Source: Faecalibacterium sp. UBA1819
GTDB lineage: Bacteria; Bacillota; Clostridia; Oscillospirales; Ruminococcaceae
Reading direction: 5' to 3'
DNA: 48,043 nt
Assembly (NCBI GenBank): GCA_002315015.1
Contig: DCEX01000004.1
Location: 1 to 48,043 of the forward strand
Both the position numbers and the translations under genes were made by a program. Each line of letters begins with the position of its first letter. Position 1 is the first letter of the stretch. The notes under the pieces were generated by a model, which saw nothing but the letters and a program-made list of their open reading frames with translations, ran no database searches and was not told the origin of the DNA. This document shows positions 14,926 through 23,941 of this stretch, in pieces.

Positions 14926-17091
14926 ATGAGCGATTTGACCAAAGGCCGCGTAACCATTCCGACCAACCTCGATGTCGTTCCCGAAACCATTGATATTTTG
15001 AAGCGCTGGGGCGCTGACGCAATCCGCGACTGCGACGGAACCGAGTTCCCCGAGGAGCTGACACAGGTAGGCGCTAAGATTTATTCTACCTATTACACCA
15101 CCCGTAAGGATAACGCATGGGCAAAGGCAAACCCGGATGAGGTGCAGCAGTGCTACATCATGACCGGTTTCTATACGGCAACCGGCGGCAAGCTGGAGAT
15201 TCCCCTGATGAAGGGCATTTCCGACGAGCTGATGGAAGTGAACACCCGCGACGACATCAAACGCTGGTGGGAAGTTGTCGACCGTACAACAGGTGAAGTT
15301 GTCTCCACCGACGCATGGTGCTACAACAAAGAGACCGGCTGTGTCGAAATTGCCGAGCCGAAGGAGTTCCACGATTATACCGTCAGCTTCTTGGCTTACT
15401 TAATTTGGGACCCCGTGCATATGTACAATGCGGTGACCAATAACTGGCAGAACTTTGAGCATCAAATTACGTTCGACGTGCGTCAGCCGAAAACCCACAA
15501 GTTCACGATGGAGCGTCTGCGCAAGTTTATTGCCGATCATCCCTATGTCAACGTGATTCGCTACACCACGTTCTTCCATCAGTTCACCCTGATGTTCGAC
15601 GAGCTCAAGCGCGAAAAATATGTAGATTGGTACGGCTATTCTGCTTCCGTTTCTCCGTACATTTTGGAGCAGTTTGAGAAGGAAGTCGGCTACAAATTCC
15701 GCCCCGAGTTCATCATTGACCAGGGCTACTACAACAACCAGTATCGTGTACCTTCTAAAGAGTTTAAAGACTTTATGGCCTTCCAGCGCCGTGAGGTAGC
15801 AAAGCTGGCCAAAGAGATGGTAGACATCACCCATGAGCTGGGCAAAGAGGCCATGATGTTCCTCGGCGACCACTTCATCGGCACCGAGCCGTTTATGGAC
15901 GAGTTCAAAACCATCGGTTTGGATGCTGTCGTAGGCAGCGTGGGCAACGGTTCCACCCTGCGTTTGATCAGCGATATCCCCGGCGTAAAATACACCGAGG
16001 GCCGCTTCCTGCCGTACTTCTTCCCCGATACCTTCCACGAGGGCGGCGACCCTGTGAAAGAGGGCAAGGAGAACTGGGTAACTGCTCGCCGCGCAATTCT
16101 GCGTAAGCCGATTGACCGTATCGGATACGGCGGCTACCTGAAGCTGGCTTTGGAATTCCCCGAGTTTATTGATTACATCGAGAGCGTTTGCAACGAGTTC
16201 CGCGTGCTGTATGAAAACATCAAGGGCACCACACCGTATTGCGTCAAGACCGTGGCTGTTCTGAACAGCTGGGGTAAGTGCCGCAGCTGGGGTTGCCACA
16301 TGGTACACCATGCACTGTATCAAAAGCAGAATTACAGCTATGCAGGCATTATCGAAGCGCTGTCCGGCGCTCCGTTTGATGTGAAGTTCATCAGCTTTGA
16401 CGACATCAAAGAGAATCCGTCTATTCTGGACGAGATTGATGTCATCATCAACGTGGGCGACGGCGATACCGCACACACCGGCGGTGCTGTTTGGGAGGAT
16501 GCTGAAATCTCCAGCGCCATTAAAGCATTCGTACACAATGGCGGCGGCTTCATCGGCGTTGGTGAGCCGGCTGGCCACCAGTACGAGGGCCGTTACTTGC
16601 AGTTGGCCGGCGTGATGGGCGTAGAGAAAGAAACCGGCTTCACGCTCAACTACGACAAGTACAACTGGGATGAGCACAAAGATCATTTTATCCTGGCCGA
16701 CACCACGAAAGAGGTCGATTTCGGCGAGGGCAAAAAGTCGATCTATGCCCTCGAGGGCGCTCAGATTCTCGTGCAGCGCGAGAAAGAAGTACAGATGGCT
16801 GTCAACGAGTTCGGCAAAGGCCGCAGCGTTTATATCAGCGGTTTGCCTTACAGCTTTGAAAACAGCCGTATTCTGTACCGTGCAATCCTGTGGTCCACTC
16901 ACGATGAAGAAGAGCTGCACAAGTGGTTCTCCTCCAACTTCAACGTGGAAGTACATGCCTATGTAAAGAACGGCAAATACTGCGTAGTAAACAATACTTA
17001 TGAACCCCAGCACACCACTGTGTATAAAGGCGACGGCAGCAGCTTTGAGCTGGACATGGAAGCCAACGAAATCAAGTGGTATGAGATCTAA
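14926..17091 (+). CDS. 1,3-beta-galactosyl-N-acetylhexosamine phosphorylase (GH112)
   Basis: It cleaves galacto-N-biose and/or lacto-N-biose with phosphate, giving alpha-Gal-1-P and GalNAc or GlcNAc in the cytoplasm. The 721-aa protein is collinear with bifidobacterial LnpA: start block RWGADAIRDCDGTEFPEE, YWEVVDRTTGEVV-like block (WWEVVDRTTGEVVS), SFLAYLIWDPVHMYN, and the catalytic-acid region MMFLGDHFIGTEPF with the conserved Asp. Later blocks include VVGSVGNGSTLR and VKYTEGRFLPYFFPDTF. The preference between GalNAc and GlcNAc acceptors cannot be read by eye. The ATG at 14926 has GAAGGAG; the 21-codon upstream extension overlaps the hairpin and is rejected. It is the last gene of the operon, with a strong terminator after it. 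Confidence 0.95.
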   Translation: MSDLTKGRVTIPTNLDVVPETIDILKRWGADAIRDCDGTEFPEELTQVGAKIYSTYYTTRKDNAWAKANPDEVQQCYIMTGFYTATGGKLEIPLMKGISDELMEVNTRDDIKRWWEVVDRTTGEVVSTDAWCYNKETGCVEIAEPKEFHDYTVSFLAYLIWDPVHMYNAVTNNWQNFEHQITFDVRQPKTHKFTMERLRKFIADHPYVNVIRYTTFFHQFTLMFDELKREKYVDWYGYSASVSPYILEQFEKEVGYKFRPEFIIDQGYYNNQYRVPSKEFKDFMAFQRREVAKLAKEMVDITHELGKEAMMFLGDHFIGTEPFMDEFKTIGLDAVVGSVGNGSTLRLISDIPGVKYTEGRFLPYFFPDTFHEGGDPVKEGKENWVTARRAILRKPIDRIGYGGYLKLALEFPEFIDYIESVCNEFRVLYENIKGTTPYCVKTVAVLNSWGKCRSWGCHMVHHALYQKQNYSYAGIIEALSGAPFDVKFISFDDIKENPSILDEIDVIINVGDGDTAHTGGAVWEDAEISSAIKAFVHNGGGFIGVGEPAGHQYEGRYLQLAGVMGVEKETGFTLNYDKYNWDEHKDHFILADTTKEVDFGEGKKSIYALEGAQILVQREKEVQMAVNEFGKGRSVYISGLPYSFENSRILYRAILWSTHDEEELHKWFSSNFNVEVHAYVKNGKYCVVNNTYEPQHTTVYKGDGSSFELDMEANEIKWYEI

Positions 17092-17126
17092 TAAAAGCCA
17101 ATTGTTTCGGTCAAAGAACATTGGTG

Positions 17127-17166
17127 AATCCGCTCTGCGTATTTTGCGCAGAGCGGATTTTTTTGC
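17127..17166 (+). terminator. Terminator of the transporter-phosphorylase operon
   Basis: A 13-bp perfect stem (AATCCGCTCTGCG 17127-17139 with 17147-17159) and a 7-nt loop, ending in a run of Ts (17158-17164). It isolates the sugar locus from the repressor gene downstream. Confidence 0.92.
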
Positions 17167-17174
17167 CTTAAAAC

Positions 17175-17222
17175 AACTTTTGGGTGTAAAATTGCTTTAC
17201 AAAAACAACTTTTAGTAGTAAA
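17175..17222 (+). promoter_or_regulatory. Putative operators of the LexA-like repressor (own promoter)
   Basis: Two direct copies of AACTTTTRGKRGTAAA-like sequence lie at 17175-17190 and 17207-17222, 32 bp apart. The first is also part of an inverted repeat, TGTAAA-ATTGC-TTTACA (17185-17201). They cover the -35 and -10 of the promoter, as autorepression needs. The same core recurs in the palindrome at 17881-17918. Confidence 0.6.
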
Positions 17223-17224
17223 AT
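17196..17224 (+). promoter_or_regulatory. Promoter of the LexA-like repressor
   Basis: TTTACA (17196-17201), 17 nt, TAAAAT (17219-17224). The start is predicted near 17231, which lies inside the 5' extension of the longest frame. Translation must therefore start at the later ATG or GTG. Confidence 0.75.
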
Positions 17225-17267
17225 GAAGAAAACAAACCGCTTTTGCAGAAAGCAGGACAAGGAGTGG

Positions 17268-17879
17268 ATGCCTGTGTTTGCACAGAGATTGAAAGAACTG
17301 CGCAAGCAAAACGGCCTTTCTCAGGCCAGTTTGGCGCAGCAGCTGGGAATGACTCAGCAGGCGGTCGGCAAGTGGGAGCGTGGAACGGCAACTCCAGACC
17401 CGCAAACCATTGCAAAATTGGCGGAAATTTTCAATGTGCCGAGCGATGTATTATTGGGGCTGGATGCAGGCAGTATTCGGCCTTATTCATCCGGGCAGGA
17501 ATTTCTGGTACCGATTTTGGGTACTGTGCGTGCCGGATATGGGTTATTTGCCGAACAGGAGGAACTGGGCCGAGAGTATGCGCGCGTCAAGGACCCAGAA
17601 AGCTACTTTTATTTAGAAGTCAAAGGGGACAGTATGGAGCCGCGTATCTGTGAAGGTGATTTAGCTTTAGTCCATCGACAAAATACGCTAAATTCCGGCG
17701 ACTTAGGTGTGGTAGTATTTGGAGAAGGCGAGGGAACCTTGAAGAAATATGTCATCAAGGGTGACACTGTTGTGCTGCAGCCCTTTAACCCCGCTTACCC
17801 ACCCCAGATTTTGACTGGTGAGGATTTAAACTCATTATTTATTGCCGGAAAAGTAGTACAGACCATTCGACGCTGGTGA
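17268..17879 (+). CDS. XRE-S24 repressor, LexA/CI-like self-cleaving type
   Basis: A 203-aa regulator. Residues 4-60 are an XRE helix-turn-helix (RLKELRKQNGLSQASLAQQL). Residues 78-203 are an S24 peptidase domain of the LexA/UmuD kind with all cleavage elements: scissile Ala89-Gly90 (VRAGYG), nucleophile Ser122 (KGDSMEP) and general base Lys159 (TLKKYVIKGD). The Ser-Lys spacing of 37 equals that of E. coli LexA. The start at 17268 follows from the promoter; the GTG at 17274 has a better SD distance and is an alternative. It probably represses itself and the repair genes downstream until DNA damage triggers self-cleavage. That role is inferred from architecture and operators. Confidence 0.9.
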   Translation: MPVFAQRLKELRKQNGLSQASLAQQLGMTQQAVGKWERGTATPDPQTIAKLAEIFNVPSDVLLGLDAGSIRPYSSGQEFLVPILGTVRAGYGLFAEQEELGREYARVKDPESYFYLEVKGDSMEPRICEGDLALVHRQNTLNSGDLGVVVFGEGEGTLKKYVIKGDTVVLQPFNPAYPPQILTGEDLNSLFIAGKVVQTIRRW

Positions 17880-17880
17880 A

Positions 17881-17918
17881 AATAACTATTAGTATAAATT
17901 GTTATACCAATAGTTATT
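17881..17918 (+). promoter_or_regulatory. 38-bp palindromic operator before the repair genes
   Basis: AATAACTATT (17881-17890), A, GTATAA (17892-17897), ATTG, TTATAC (17902-17907), C, AATAGTTATT (17909-17918): both arms are perfect. The core GTATAA-ATTG-TTATAC resembles TGTAAA-ATTGC-TTTACA in the repressor's own promoter. It begins right after the repressor stop and ends 44 bp before the radical-SAM ATG. The repair-gene promoter should lie in or beside it, but I cannot fix its boxes. Confidence 0.75.
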
Positions 17919-17962
17919 ACACAAGACGGCGAAACGGCAATCACGAAACGGGGGACGCGATC

Positions 17963-19300
17963 ATGGATTTGATGCAAAAGCTGAATATTTTGGCCGACAG
18001 TGCGAAATATGATGTGGCCTGTACCTCGTCCGGGGTGCAGCGCAAGGGCAATGGCTCCGGGATCGGGAGCACGGCGGCACAGGGCATTTGCCATGCTTTT
18101 TCTGCGGATGGACGCTGCATTAGTCTATTAAAGGTGCTTTTAACAAATTTTTGTGTGTACGACTGCAAATACTGCGTCAACCGTCGTTCACGCGATGTGC
18201 CGCGCGCCGCGTTTTCACCCAAAGAATTGGCTGAACTCACCATCGAATTTTATCGCCGCAATTACATCGAAGGTCTTTTCTTGTCCAGTGCAGTTTGCGG
18301 CAGTGCGGACAATACCATGGAGCGTATGATTGAAGTGCTGCGGCTGCTGCGGGAAGAATACGGCTTTCGCGGTTATATTCACGCCAAAACCATTCCCGGC
18401 GCCAGTGCCGCGCTGATCGAGAGAATGGGGCTGTTAGCAGACCGCTTGAGCGTTAACATCGAACTGCCAAGCGAAGAAAGCCTGCGCCGTTTGGCGCCCG
18501 AAAAGACAAAGGCGGGTATTTTGGCGCCCATGAAGCAAGTGCGCATTGGAATTTTAGAAAATCAAACCGACTTGGTTCGATATCGCCATGCGCCGCAGTT
18601 TGCGCCCGCAGGTCAAAGCACACAGATGATTGTGGGGGCAAGCGGCGAAAGCGACCGTCAAATTTTACGCTTGACGCAGGGCTTATACAATCGCTATCAG
18701 CTCAAGCGAGTCTTTTTTTCCGCCTATATTCCCGTGGTACAGGATGCAGCATTGCCCGATGCCCAAACACCACCTCCGCTTTTGCGCGAACATCGGCTGT
18801 ATCAGGCGGATTGGCTGCTTCGCTTTTATGGGTTCCATGCAGATGAATTGCTGGATGAACAGCAGCAAAACTTTGAACCTTACTTAGATCCAAAATGTAG
18901 TTGGGCACTGCGCCATTTGGAAGAATTTCCGGTGGATGTCAACAAATGTACTTATGAGCAGCTTTTGCGCGTGCCGGGTATCGGGGTAAAAAGTGCGCGC
19001 AGGATTTGCACTGCACGTCGGGCAGGGCGTTTGTCTATGCTGGACTTGAAGCGCTTAGGCGTTGTGCTCAAGCGCGCCCAGCACTTTATTATTTGTTCTG
19101 ATTTTGGGCTGCGTCGTTTTGCCGCGAGGCCCAACCAAAGCCAAATTGTACACGCCTTGCTGGACCCACAGGCGTTTCATTTCGGCTATGAACAGCTTTC
19201 CATGTTTTCACCGGAGGAAGGGGTGCAAAGCCCCAACAAGCAAATATGGATTGCAGAGAAAAGGGGGGAGGCAGCAGAATGCCTTTTGCGTCAGATATAA
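17963..19300 (+). CDS. Putative DNA modification/repair radical SAM protein (TIGR03916-like)
   Basis: A 445-aa radical SAM enzyme. The [4Fe-4S] cluster motif is Cys64-x3-Cys68-x2-Cys71 (NFCVYDCKYCVNRRS). The SAM barrel follows, and near the C-terminus a helix-hairpin-helix DNA-binding motif (VPGIGVKSARRI, about 345-356). This matches the family always found beside a uracil-DNA-glycosylase-linked partner; the exact reaction is unknown. The ATG at 17963 has GGGGGA upstream; the longer frame to 17876 would put the palindromic operator inside the gene. The next gene overlaps its end by 22 bp, so the pair is coupled. Repression by the upstream LexA-like protein is likely. Confidence 0.88.
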   Translation: MDLMQKLNILADSAKYDVACTSSGVQRKGNGSGIGSTAAQGICHAFSADGRCISLLKVLLTNFCVYDCKYCVNRRSRDVPRAAFSPKELAELTIEFYRRNYIEGLFLSSAVCGSADNTMERMIEVLRLLREEYGFRGYIHAKTIPGASAALIERMGLLADRLSVNIELPSEESLRRLAPEKTKAGILAPMKQVRIGILENQTDLVRYRHAPQFAPAGQSTQMIVGASGESDRQILRLTQGLYNRYQLKRVFFSAYIPVVQDAALPDAQTPPPLLREHRLYQADWLLRFYGFHADELLDEQQQNFEPYLDPKCSWALRHLEEFPVDVNKCTYEQLLRVPGIGVKSARRICTARRAGRLSMLDLKRLGVVLKRAQHFIICSDFGLRRFAARPNQSQIVHALLDPQAFHFGYEQLSMFSPEEGVQSPNKQIWIAEKRGEAAECLLRQI

Positions 19301-20106
19301 GATATTTGTATGATGGAAGCTTTGAAGGCTTTCTGTCTTGCGTATTTGATGCAGTTTACAGCAGAACCGTTCCCGTGGACATTTGCGAACAGTCAATTGC
19401 ACAGCCAAGCTTTTATCAAGATGTGTGGGTTTCTACAGATTTGGAACATGCACAGCGTGTTTATGATTCCATCCCCAAAAAGATTTGTCCAGACGCTGCC
19501 GAATTGGTGCGTGATGCATTTTGCAGCTGTGTTCCGCAAAAGGAATTGCTGATTTTTCGCTTTTTAATTTTTGGCTATCGTTACGGCAAACAAGTATACT
19601 ATATGAGAAGTCATGCACGAGTGGCGCCTTTGTATGAAGCACAGCGCCATTTGCATAACGAGGCGCACTTGCTGCAAGGTTTTGTTCGCTTTACCGACAC
19701 GGGCAGAGCGCTGGTGGCCAAAATTACGCCTAAAAATTTTGTTTTGCCTTATTTAGCGCCGCATTTTTGCGAGCGCTATGCCACAGAAGATTTTTTGATT
19801 TATGATGATACTCACGGTGTCGCCTTAATGTGGAAGCAGGGTGTGGGCAGTATGCTCCCCTTAGAGGCACTTGAAATGCCGCCTGTGACGGAAAAAGAAG
19901 CGCAGATGCGCGCGCTGTGGAAAAACTTTTATCAAACGATTGCAATTAAAGAGCGCGAAAACCCGGTATGCCGCCGCACCCACTGCCCAATGCGCTATTG
20001 GAGCAATATGACGGAGTTTTTGCCGGAAGTTCCTATTCATACGCCTCAGTCTCTTTCGGCGCCGCGTTCGGACTGGAATGAACAGCCGTGGATTGAATTG
20101 CCGTGA
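19279..20106 (+). CDS. TIGR03915-family putative DNA repair/metabolism protein
   Basis: A 275-aa partner of the radical SAM protein. The start MPFASDIRYLYDGSFEGFL is the hallmark of this family (D-G-S-F/x-E-G-L/F), followed by an alpha-helical domain (SIPKKICPD; FRFLIFGYRYGKQV) and a middle segment ending HFCERYATEDFLIYDDTH. The tail has Cys/His residues (CRRTHCPMRYW) that may bind an Fe-S cluster, as in some uracil-DNA glycosylases; this is inference. The ATG at 19279 follows GGGGGAGG, and the 11-codon longer form is rejected. It ends before a strong bidirectional terminator. Confidence 0.85.
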   Translation: MPFASDIRYLYDGSFEGFLSCVFDAVYSRTVPVDICEQSIAQPSFYQDVWVSTDLEHAQRVYDSIPKKICPDAAELVRDAFCSCVPQKELLIFRFLIFGYRYGKQVYYMRSHARVAPLYEAQRHLHNEAHLLQGFVRFTDTGRALVAKITPKNFVLPYLAPHFCERYATEDFLIYDDTHGVALMWKQGVGSMLPLEALEMPPVTEKEAQMRALWKNFYQTIAIKERENPVCRRTHCPMRYWSNMTEFLPEVPIHTPQSLSAPRSDWNEQPWIELP

Positions 20107-20159
20107 CATTCCCAAAGTTTGTGCGCAGCAAATTTTAATACATACAAAATATGCAAAGA

Positions 20160-20199
20160 AAAAGCTAGGAGAAAGCGGCTGCTTTCTCCTAGCTTTTTT
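20160..20199. terminator. Bidirectional terminator between repair genes and chemoreceptor
   Basis: A 16-bp stem (AAAGCTAGGAGAAAGC at 20161-20176 with 20181-20196, loop GGCT) is flanked by As on the left and Ts on the right. It can end both the plus-strand repair operon and the minus-strand chemoreceptor transcript. Confidence 0.92.
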
Positions 20200-20226
20200 G
20201 TGAGATACTGTCAAGCGAGGTAAGTT

Positions 20227-22290
20227 TTATTCGTTATCTTCAATATGCAGACGGAATTGTGCAACCAATTTTTTCATCATACGCGCCTGGCCTGCAAGCT
20301 GCTCGCTGGCGGCGGCAGCTTCTTCGGCAGTTGCGGAGTTTGTTTGAATGACAGAAGAAATTTGATCAACGCCGATTGCCGTTTGCTGAACCTGTTTATC
20401 CTGCTCCTCCGAATTTTGCACAACGTGGCTGGTTTGTTCTGCCACGCGGTTTACGCCCTCAAATACACGGTGGAACGAAGCCGCGGTTTCATCGGCAATC
20501 GTTTTGCCGTTTTGAACGGCCACAAGCGCTTTTTCAATCAGCGTTGCCGTTGTTTTAGACGCTTCTGCCGATTTGCCGGCCAGATTTCTCACCTCGTCAG
20601 CAACGACGGCAAAGCCTTTTCCGGCCTGTCCGGCGCGTGCAGCCTCTACGGCGGCATTCAGCGCAAGAATATTGGTTTGGAATGCGATATCCTCAATGCT
20701 CTTGATGATTTTCTCAATCTCCAAAGAGCTTTGTGTAATTTCGTTCATTGCTTGGAGCATATGTTCCATTTTTTGGTCGCCGGAACGAATCTCCGTGACA
20801 ACGGCGGTCATTTCTTCATTGGCGCTTTCCAAGTGATGGGTGCTGCTGTTAATTTGCTCGGAAATCTGTGCCACCGTAGCGGTAAGCTGCTCTGCGCTGG
20901 CTGCCTGCTCGGTAGCGCCCTGTGCCTGAGACTGAGCACCGATAGAAACTTGCTCGGCGCCGGTGCTTACCTCATCCGCAGCAACCACAACTTCATGCAG
21001 CGTTTGCGACAACAGCTCCTGAACGCGCAAAAGCTCATCTTTAACCCTAGAAAACTCGCCGGCATAGTCATGCTCCAGCGTGAAATCGAGATTACCTTTA
21101 CTGATTTCCAAAAGCACATCACAAATTTCGTCAATGTACTCCATGTAGGTTTTCAAGCGGGCAACAATACGCGAAATATTGTAGCCCAGCACGGCAACTT
21201 CATCGCTGCCGGTAACATCGACGTTGACATTCAATTCGCCCGCCGCAATCTTTCCGGCAACATGGGTCAGCTTGCGCACAGAACGTGTGATATTAAACCC
21301 AAACAGCGTTACAATCACGCCAAGAACGATGATGCAAGCGACAAAGCAAATCGTGATGGATAAAACGGTTTCACTGATGTAGGAGTTGTACTCTGCCTGC
21401 GGAACAATTCCTAACACAACGCCGCCAAACGCCTCTAAGTAATAAACAGAACCTTGATAGGCTTGGCCATCTCGGACATAAGAAAGGCTCTTTTGTGTTT
21501 CGTTGTTATTGATTGCCTGTGCAATATTTTCAGAATAATCCACTTCGGAGATGTTCTTTCCTACCAAAGAGGAATCGGGATGGAAAGCAATGGTTTTTGT
21601 CGGGTCAAACAAGGTGATATAACCGCTTTCACCAATTTTTACGGAAGAGAGTTCGTCAATGAGGCCCGAAATGGAAACGTCCATTCCGACGATGGCTTTA
21701 ATCGTACCGTTTTGAACAACCGGTGCGGCAACGGTGACAATGGTTTCGCCGCTGAGTGTATCCTCATAAGCACTGCTTACTGTGCATTCGCCTGTGTTCA
21801 TAATGGATTGATACCAATCGCGCTGGGATACGTCCTGCTTTTCGCTTCCATACAAGCTGCCGTCTGCAAAAAGCGTCTGCCCATTCTTGCTGATGTTGCA
21901 CAGCCACGCACTGGAAATGTTTGCGGTATCGGCATCCATTAAGCTTTTCAGCTCTTGTGTAGCTGCAGCAAACGACTCACTTTTTTCAAAGTCCTCGGTA
22001 CCCCAGTCTTTTATGGCGTTAAAAAATACCTGAGAGCCGGAGTGCGCGCGCACCATGCCCAGAAACTCAGAGAAAAAGGCATCCACCTGCCAGCCGGCAC
22101 GATGAGTTTCTGCCGAAAGATAGTTGTCGTCCAAGTCTACTACCATCTTCTTCATGCTATTTGTAATCAAAGCCCCGGCGATCAGCAAAACGACCGCAAG
22201 AGGAAGCATAATACCGGCAATGAGCTTGACAAGGACACTGACTTTCACTTTAGTCACGCTCTTTTTATCAGCGCTTACTGTCGATTTCAT
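20227..22290 (-). CDS. Methyl-accepting chemotaxis protein
   Basis: A 687-aa transmembrane chemoreceptor. Membrane helix 1 is near 20-45. An extracellular dCache-like sensing domain runs about 46-285 ([19 protein letters not shown], then [12 protein letters not shown] [14 protein letters not shown]). Membrane helix 2 is near 300-325, a HAMP domain about 325-380, and the cytoplasmic signalling helices carry the conserved tip [20 protein letters not shown]. The ligand cannot be told. It is a single gene bounded by a terminator; the other chemotaxis genes are 4.5 kb away on the plus strand. No pentapeptide CheR tether is seen at the C-terminus (ends RLHIEDNE). Confidence 0.94.
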   Translation of the reverse strand: MKSTVSADKKSVTKVKVSVLVKLIAGIMLPLAVVLLIAGALITNSMKKMVVDLDDNYLSAETHRAGWQVDAFFSEFLGMVRAHSGSQVFFNAIKDWGTEDFEKSESFAAATQELKSLMDADTANISSAWLCNISKNGQTLFADGSLYGSEKQDVSQRDWYQSIMNTGECTVSSAYEDTLSGETIVTVAAPVVQNGTIKAIVGMDVSISGLIDELSSVKIGESGYITLFDPTKTIAFHPDSSLVGKNISEVDYSENIAQAINNNETQKSLSYVRDGQAYQGSVYYLEAFGGVVLGIVPQAEYNSYISETVLSITICFVACIIVLGVIVTLFGFNITRSVRKLTHVAGKIAAGELNVNVDVTGSDEVAVLGYNISRIVARLKTYMEYIDEICDVLLEISKGNLDFTLEHDYAGEFSRVKDELLRVQELLSQTLHEVVVAADEVSTGAEQVSIGAQSQAQGATEQAASAEQLTATVAQISEQINSSTHHLESANEEMTAVVTEIRSGDQKMEHMLQAMNEITQSSLEIEKIIKSIEDIAFQTNILALNAAVEAARAGQAGKGFAVVADEVRNLAGKSAEASKTTATLIEKALVAVQNGKTIADETAASFHRVFEGVNRVAEQTSHVVQNSEEQDKQVQQTAIGVDQISSVIQTNSATAEEAAAASEQLAGQARMMKKLVAQFRLHIEDNE

Positions 22291-22632
22291 CCTTCATCAT
22301 TCCTTCCCACCTGATGATTGATAGTTGTGAGTCGACCTGAAAAATTTTATTCATCTAAAGTGTAAAAAGATATGTTCAAGCAACTCTAGTATAATTATAC
22401 TTCCTTTTCTATAATGTTGAAATTGATTTTTTGGACAAAGAATGAAAAAATTTTGTGGTAAAAATGACTAATCCTACAAATAAAGGGCAATTAGTATAAA
22501 AGTTTTTCATATAATACTGGATGTATTTGTTTCTTATGCCTAAAAGTTTGACAATTGAAAAAGTTTTTTGCGACACAATGAAAGCAGGGTGTTATTGTAT
22601 AAAAATACAATAACACCCTGCTTGAGTGCAAA
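22291..22632. other. Intergenic region between chemoreceptor and EAL-HDOD gene (342 bp)
   Basis: AT-rich, with no gene. It holds a perfect 14-bp palindrome AGTATAATTATACT (22388-22401) that contains a TATAAT on each strand and may carry the -10 of the chemoreceptor promoter, although the matching -35 (TTTCAA on minus) is weak. The hairpin at 22584-22621 is listed separately. I see no sigma-28 motif. Confidence 0.6.
22584..22621 (-). terminator. Long perfect hairpin after the EAL-HDOD gene
   Basis: A 17-bp perfect stem (22584-22600 with 22605-22621, arms GCAGGGTGTTATTGTAT and complement) and a 4-nt loop, 11 bp after the EAL-HDOD stop. On the minus strand the U-tract is short (CTTTCATTG), so termination would rest on the stem. 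Confidence 0.7.
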
Positions 22633-23895
22633 TTATTCTTTGTTTTCGTTTTCGTCGGTTTGTGCTGCACCGTCAAACGGCTCCATCAAGCTGTTCCAAG
22701 TAGAGGTTACATAATCTACTGCTTCCAAATACTTGCGGGAAATCGTTTCCATGCTGAGGTTCAGCTCCTGTGCAATGCGTGTTACACGCGGCCACTCGCC
22801 TTGCTCGTAGGCGATGGTCAAACGGTACAGAGAACCGCACATGCCTTCTTTTTTCACAAGGCCGTTTTTCAGCTCGTCGGAAACCGGCAGCGATTTCAGT
22901 GCCTCTTCCAAAGTAACATCCAACAGACGATCCAAAATGGAGAACATACCCAGCATATAAGCCTCGCTGTATGCCAAGGGGAAATCGGGGATTTCCTGAG
23001 ACAGTGCCTGGCAGAACACAGCGCGCTGGAACGAAATTTTAATGATCTCGTCGGTGAAGTCACCCTCGCCGCCGAAGCTCAACAGATAAATCCACTGACG
23101 CAGCTGGCCCAAGCCCAAAATGGTAAGCGCCTGCTTAATGTCTTTTACACGGTTGGGAATGGCGAAGTAAGCCGAGTTTACCATTTTCAGCAAAGAGAAC
23201 GTAAGAGTAACGTCCATGCCGATCAGCTCTGCAATCTCCTCCAAGTCCGGCTCCTCGCGGGTAGCGGCAGCCATCAAGCGGAAGAAGTTCGACTGCAGGT
23301 GCTTGGGGTTTTTCTGGGCTTTGCTTTGAGCAATGTCCGCCACACTGGTGCCCTGCAAATAATCAAAGTGATTGCTTTCTGCCAATGCGCGTGCCTCGGG
23401 AGTATCAATGTGATAGGCCGCAAGCTTTAAATTGAACTCTTTGGCAACAGAAAGATAAGTATCCAGCTTTTTCTGGGAAATGCCGTCAAAGTTGATTTTT
23501 AAAATATCAATCAGCGACAAAATGTTCATATAGCGGCTGTTGAACTGGAAGCCGGAAAGAGAAAGACGATACCCCTGCTTTTTGTAGCGCTGAAGCATCA
23601 TACGCGCCACAGGATGAACCAGCACGCTGTCCTCCACTTGAATGACCAGCTTGTGAGGGTCAAACACGCGGGGAATATTCTGCATCAGCAAATTGGGCGT
23701 AAAGCTCAAAAAGGCATCGCGCCCATCCAAGAACGAAGACTCATCCAATTGGTTAAAAAACTGCACAATGGCTTGTGCGGTATGGAAGTCATGCGGGCTG
23801 TCTACCGTTTGGCTGTTTTGAAAATAAAGCAGCTCATACGCAGCAATCTTTCCGTCCTTGCCGATAATCGGCTGGCGTGCAATACAATTATCCAT
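22633..23895 (-). CDS. EAL-HDOD signalling protein with degenerate EAL domain
   Basis: A 420-aa YuxH-type protein. The N-terminal EAL-like domain (about 1-200) starts IARQPIIGKDGKIAAYELLY. The metal-binding acidic pairs of active c-di-GMP phosphodiesterases are replaced (LSLSGFQ, LKINFDGIS), so it should not cut c-di-GMP. The C-terminal HDOD domain (about 205-400) has EIAELIGMDVTLTFSLLKMV and ILGLGQLRQWIYLLS. Such proteins are found with motility and chemotaxis genes and are thought to act as adaptors. SD AAGGAGG precedes the ATG. It lies 46 bp after the FhlB-like gene and probably shares its transcript. Confidence 0.88.
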   Translation of the reverse strand: MDNCIARQPIIGKDGKIAAYELLYFQNSQTVDSPHDFHTAQAIVQFFNQLDESSFLDGRDAFLSFTPNLLMQNIPRVFDPHKLVIQVEDSVLVHPVARMMLQRYKKQGYRLSLSGFQFNSRYMNILSLIDILKINFDGISQKKLDTYLSVAKEFNLKLAAYHIDTPEARALAESNHFDYLQGTSVADIAQSKAQKNPKHLQSNFFRLMAAATREEPDLEEIAELIGMDVTLTFSLLKMVNSAYFAIPNRVKDIKQALTILGLGQLRQWIYLLSFGGEGDFTDEIIKISFQRAVFCQALSQEIPDFPLAYSEAYMLGMFSILDRLLDVTLEEALKSLPVSDELKNGLVKKEGMCGSLYRLTIAYEQGEWPRVTRIAQELNLSMETISRKYLEAVDYVTSTWNSLMEPFDGAAQTDENENKE

Positions 23896-23941
23896 ATTAT
23901 TTCCTCCTTAATACAGTGCCCCGGCAAGGCCGGAGTGAGTA

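Noticed and set aside
15400..17121. 573-codon open frame on minus opposite the GH112 gene
   Set aside because: The GH112 frame is full length and conserved end to end; the opposite frame shows no family features.
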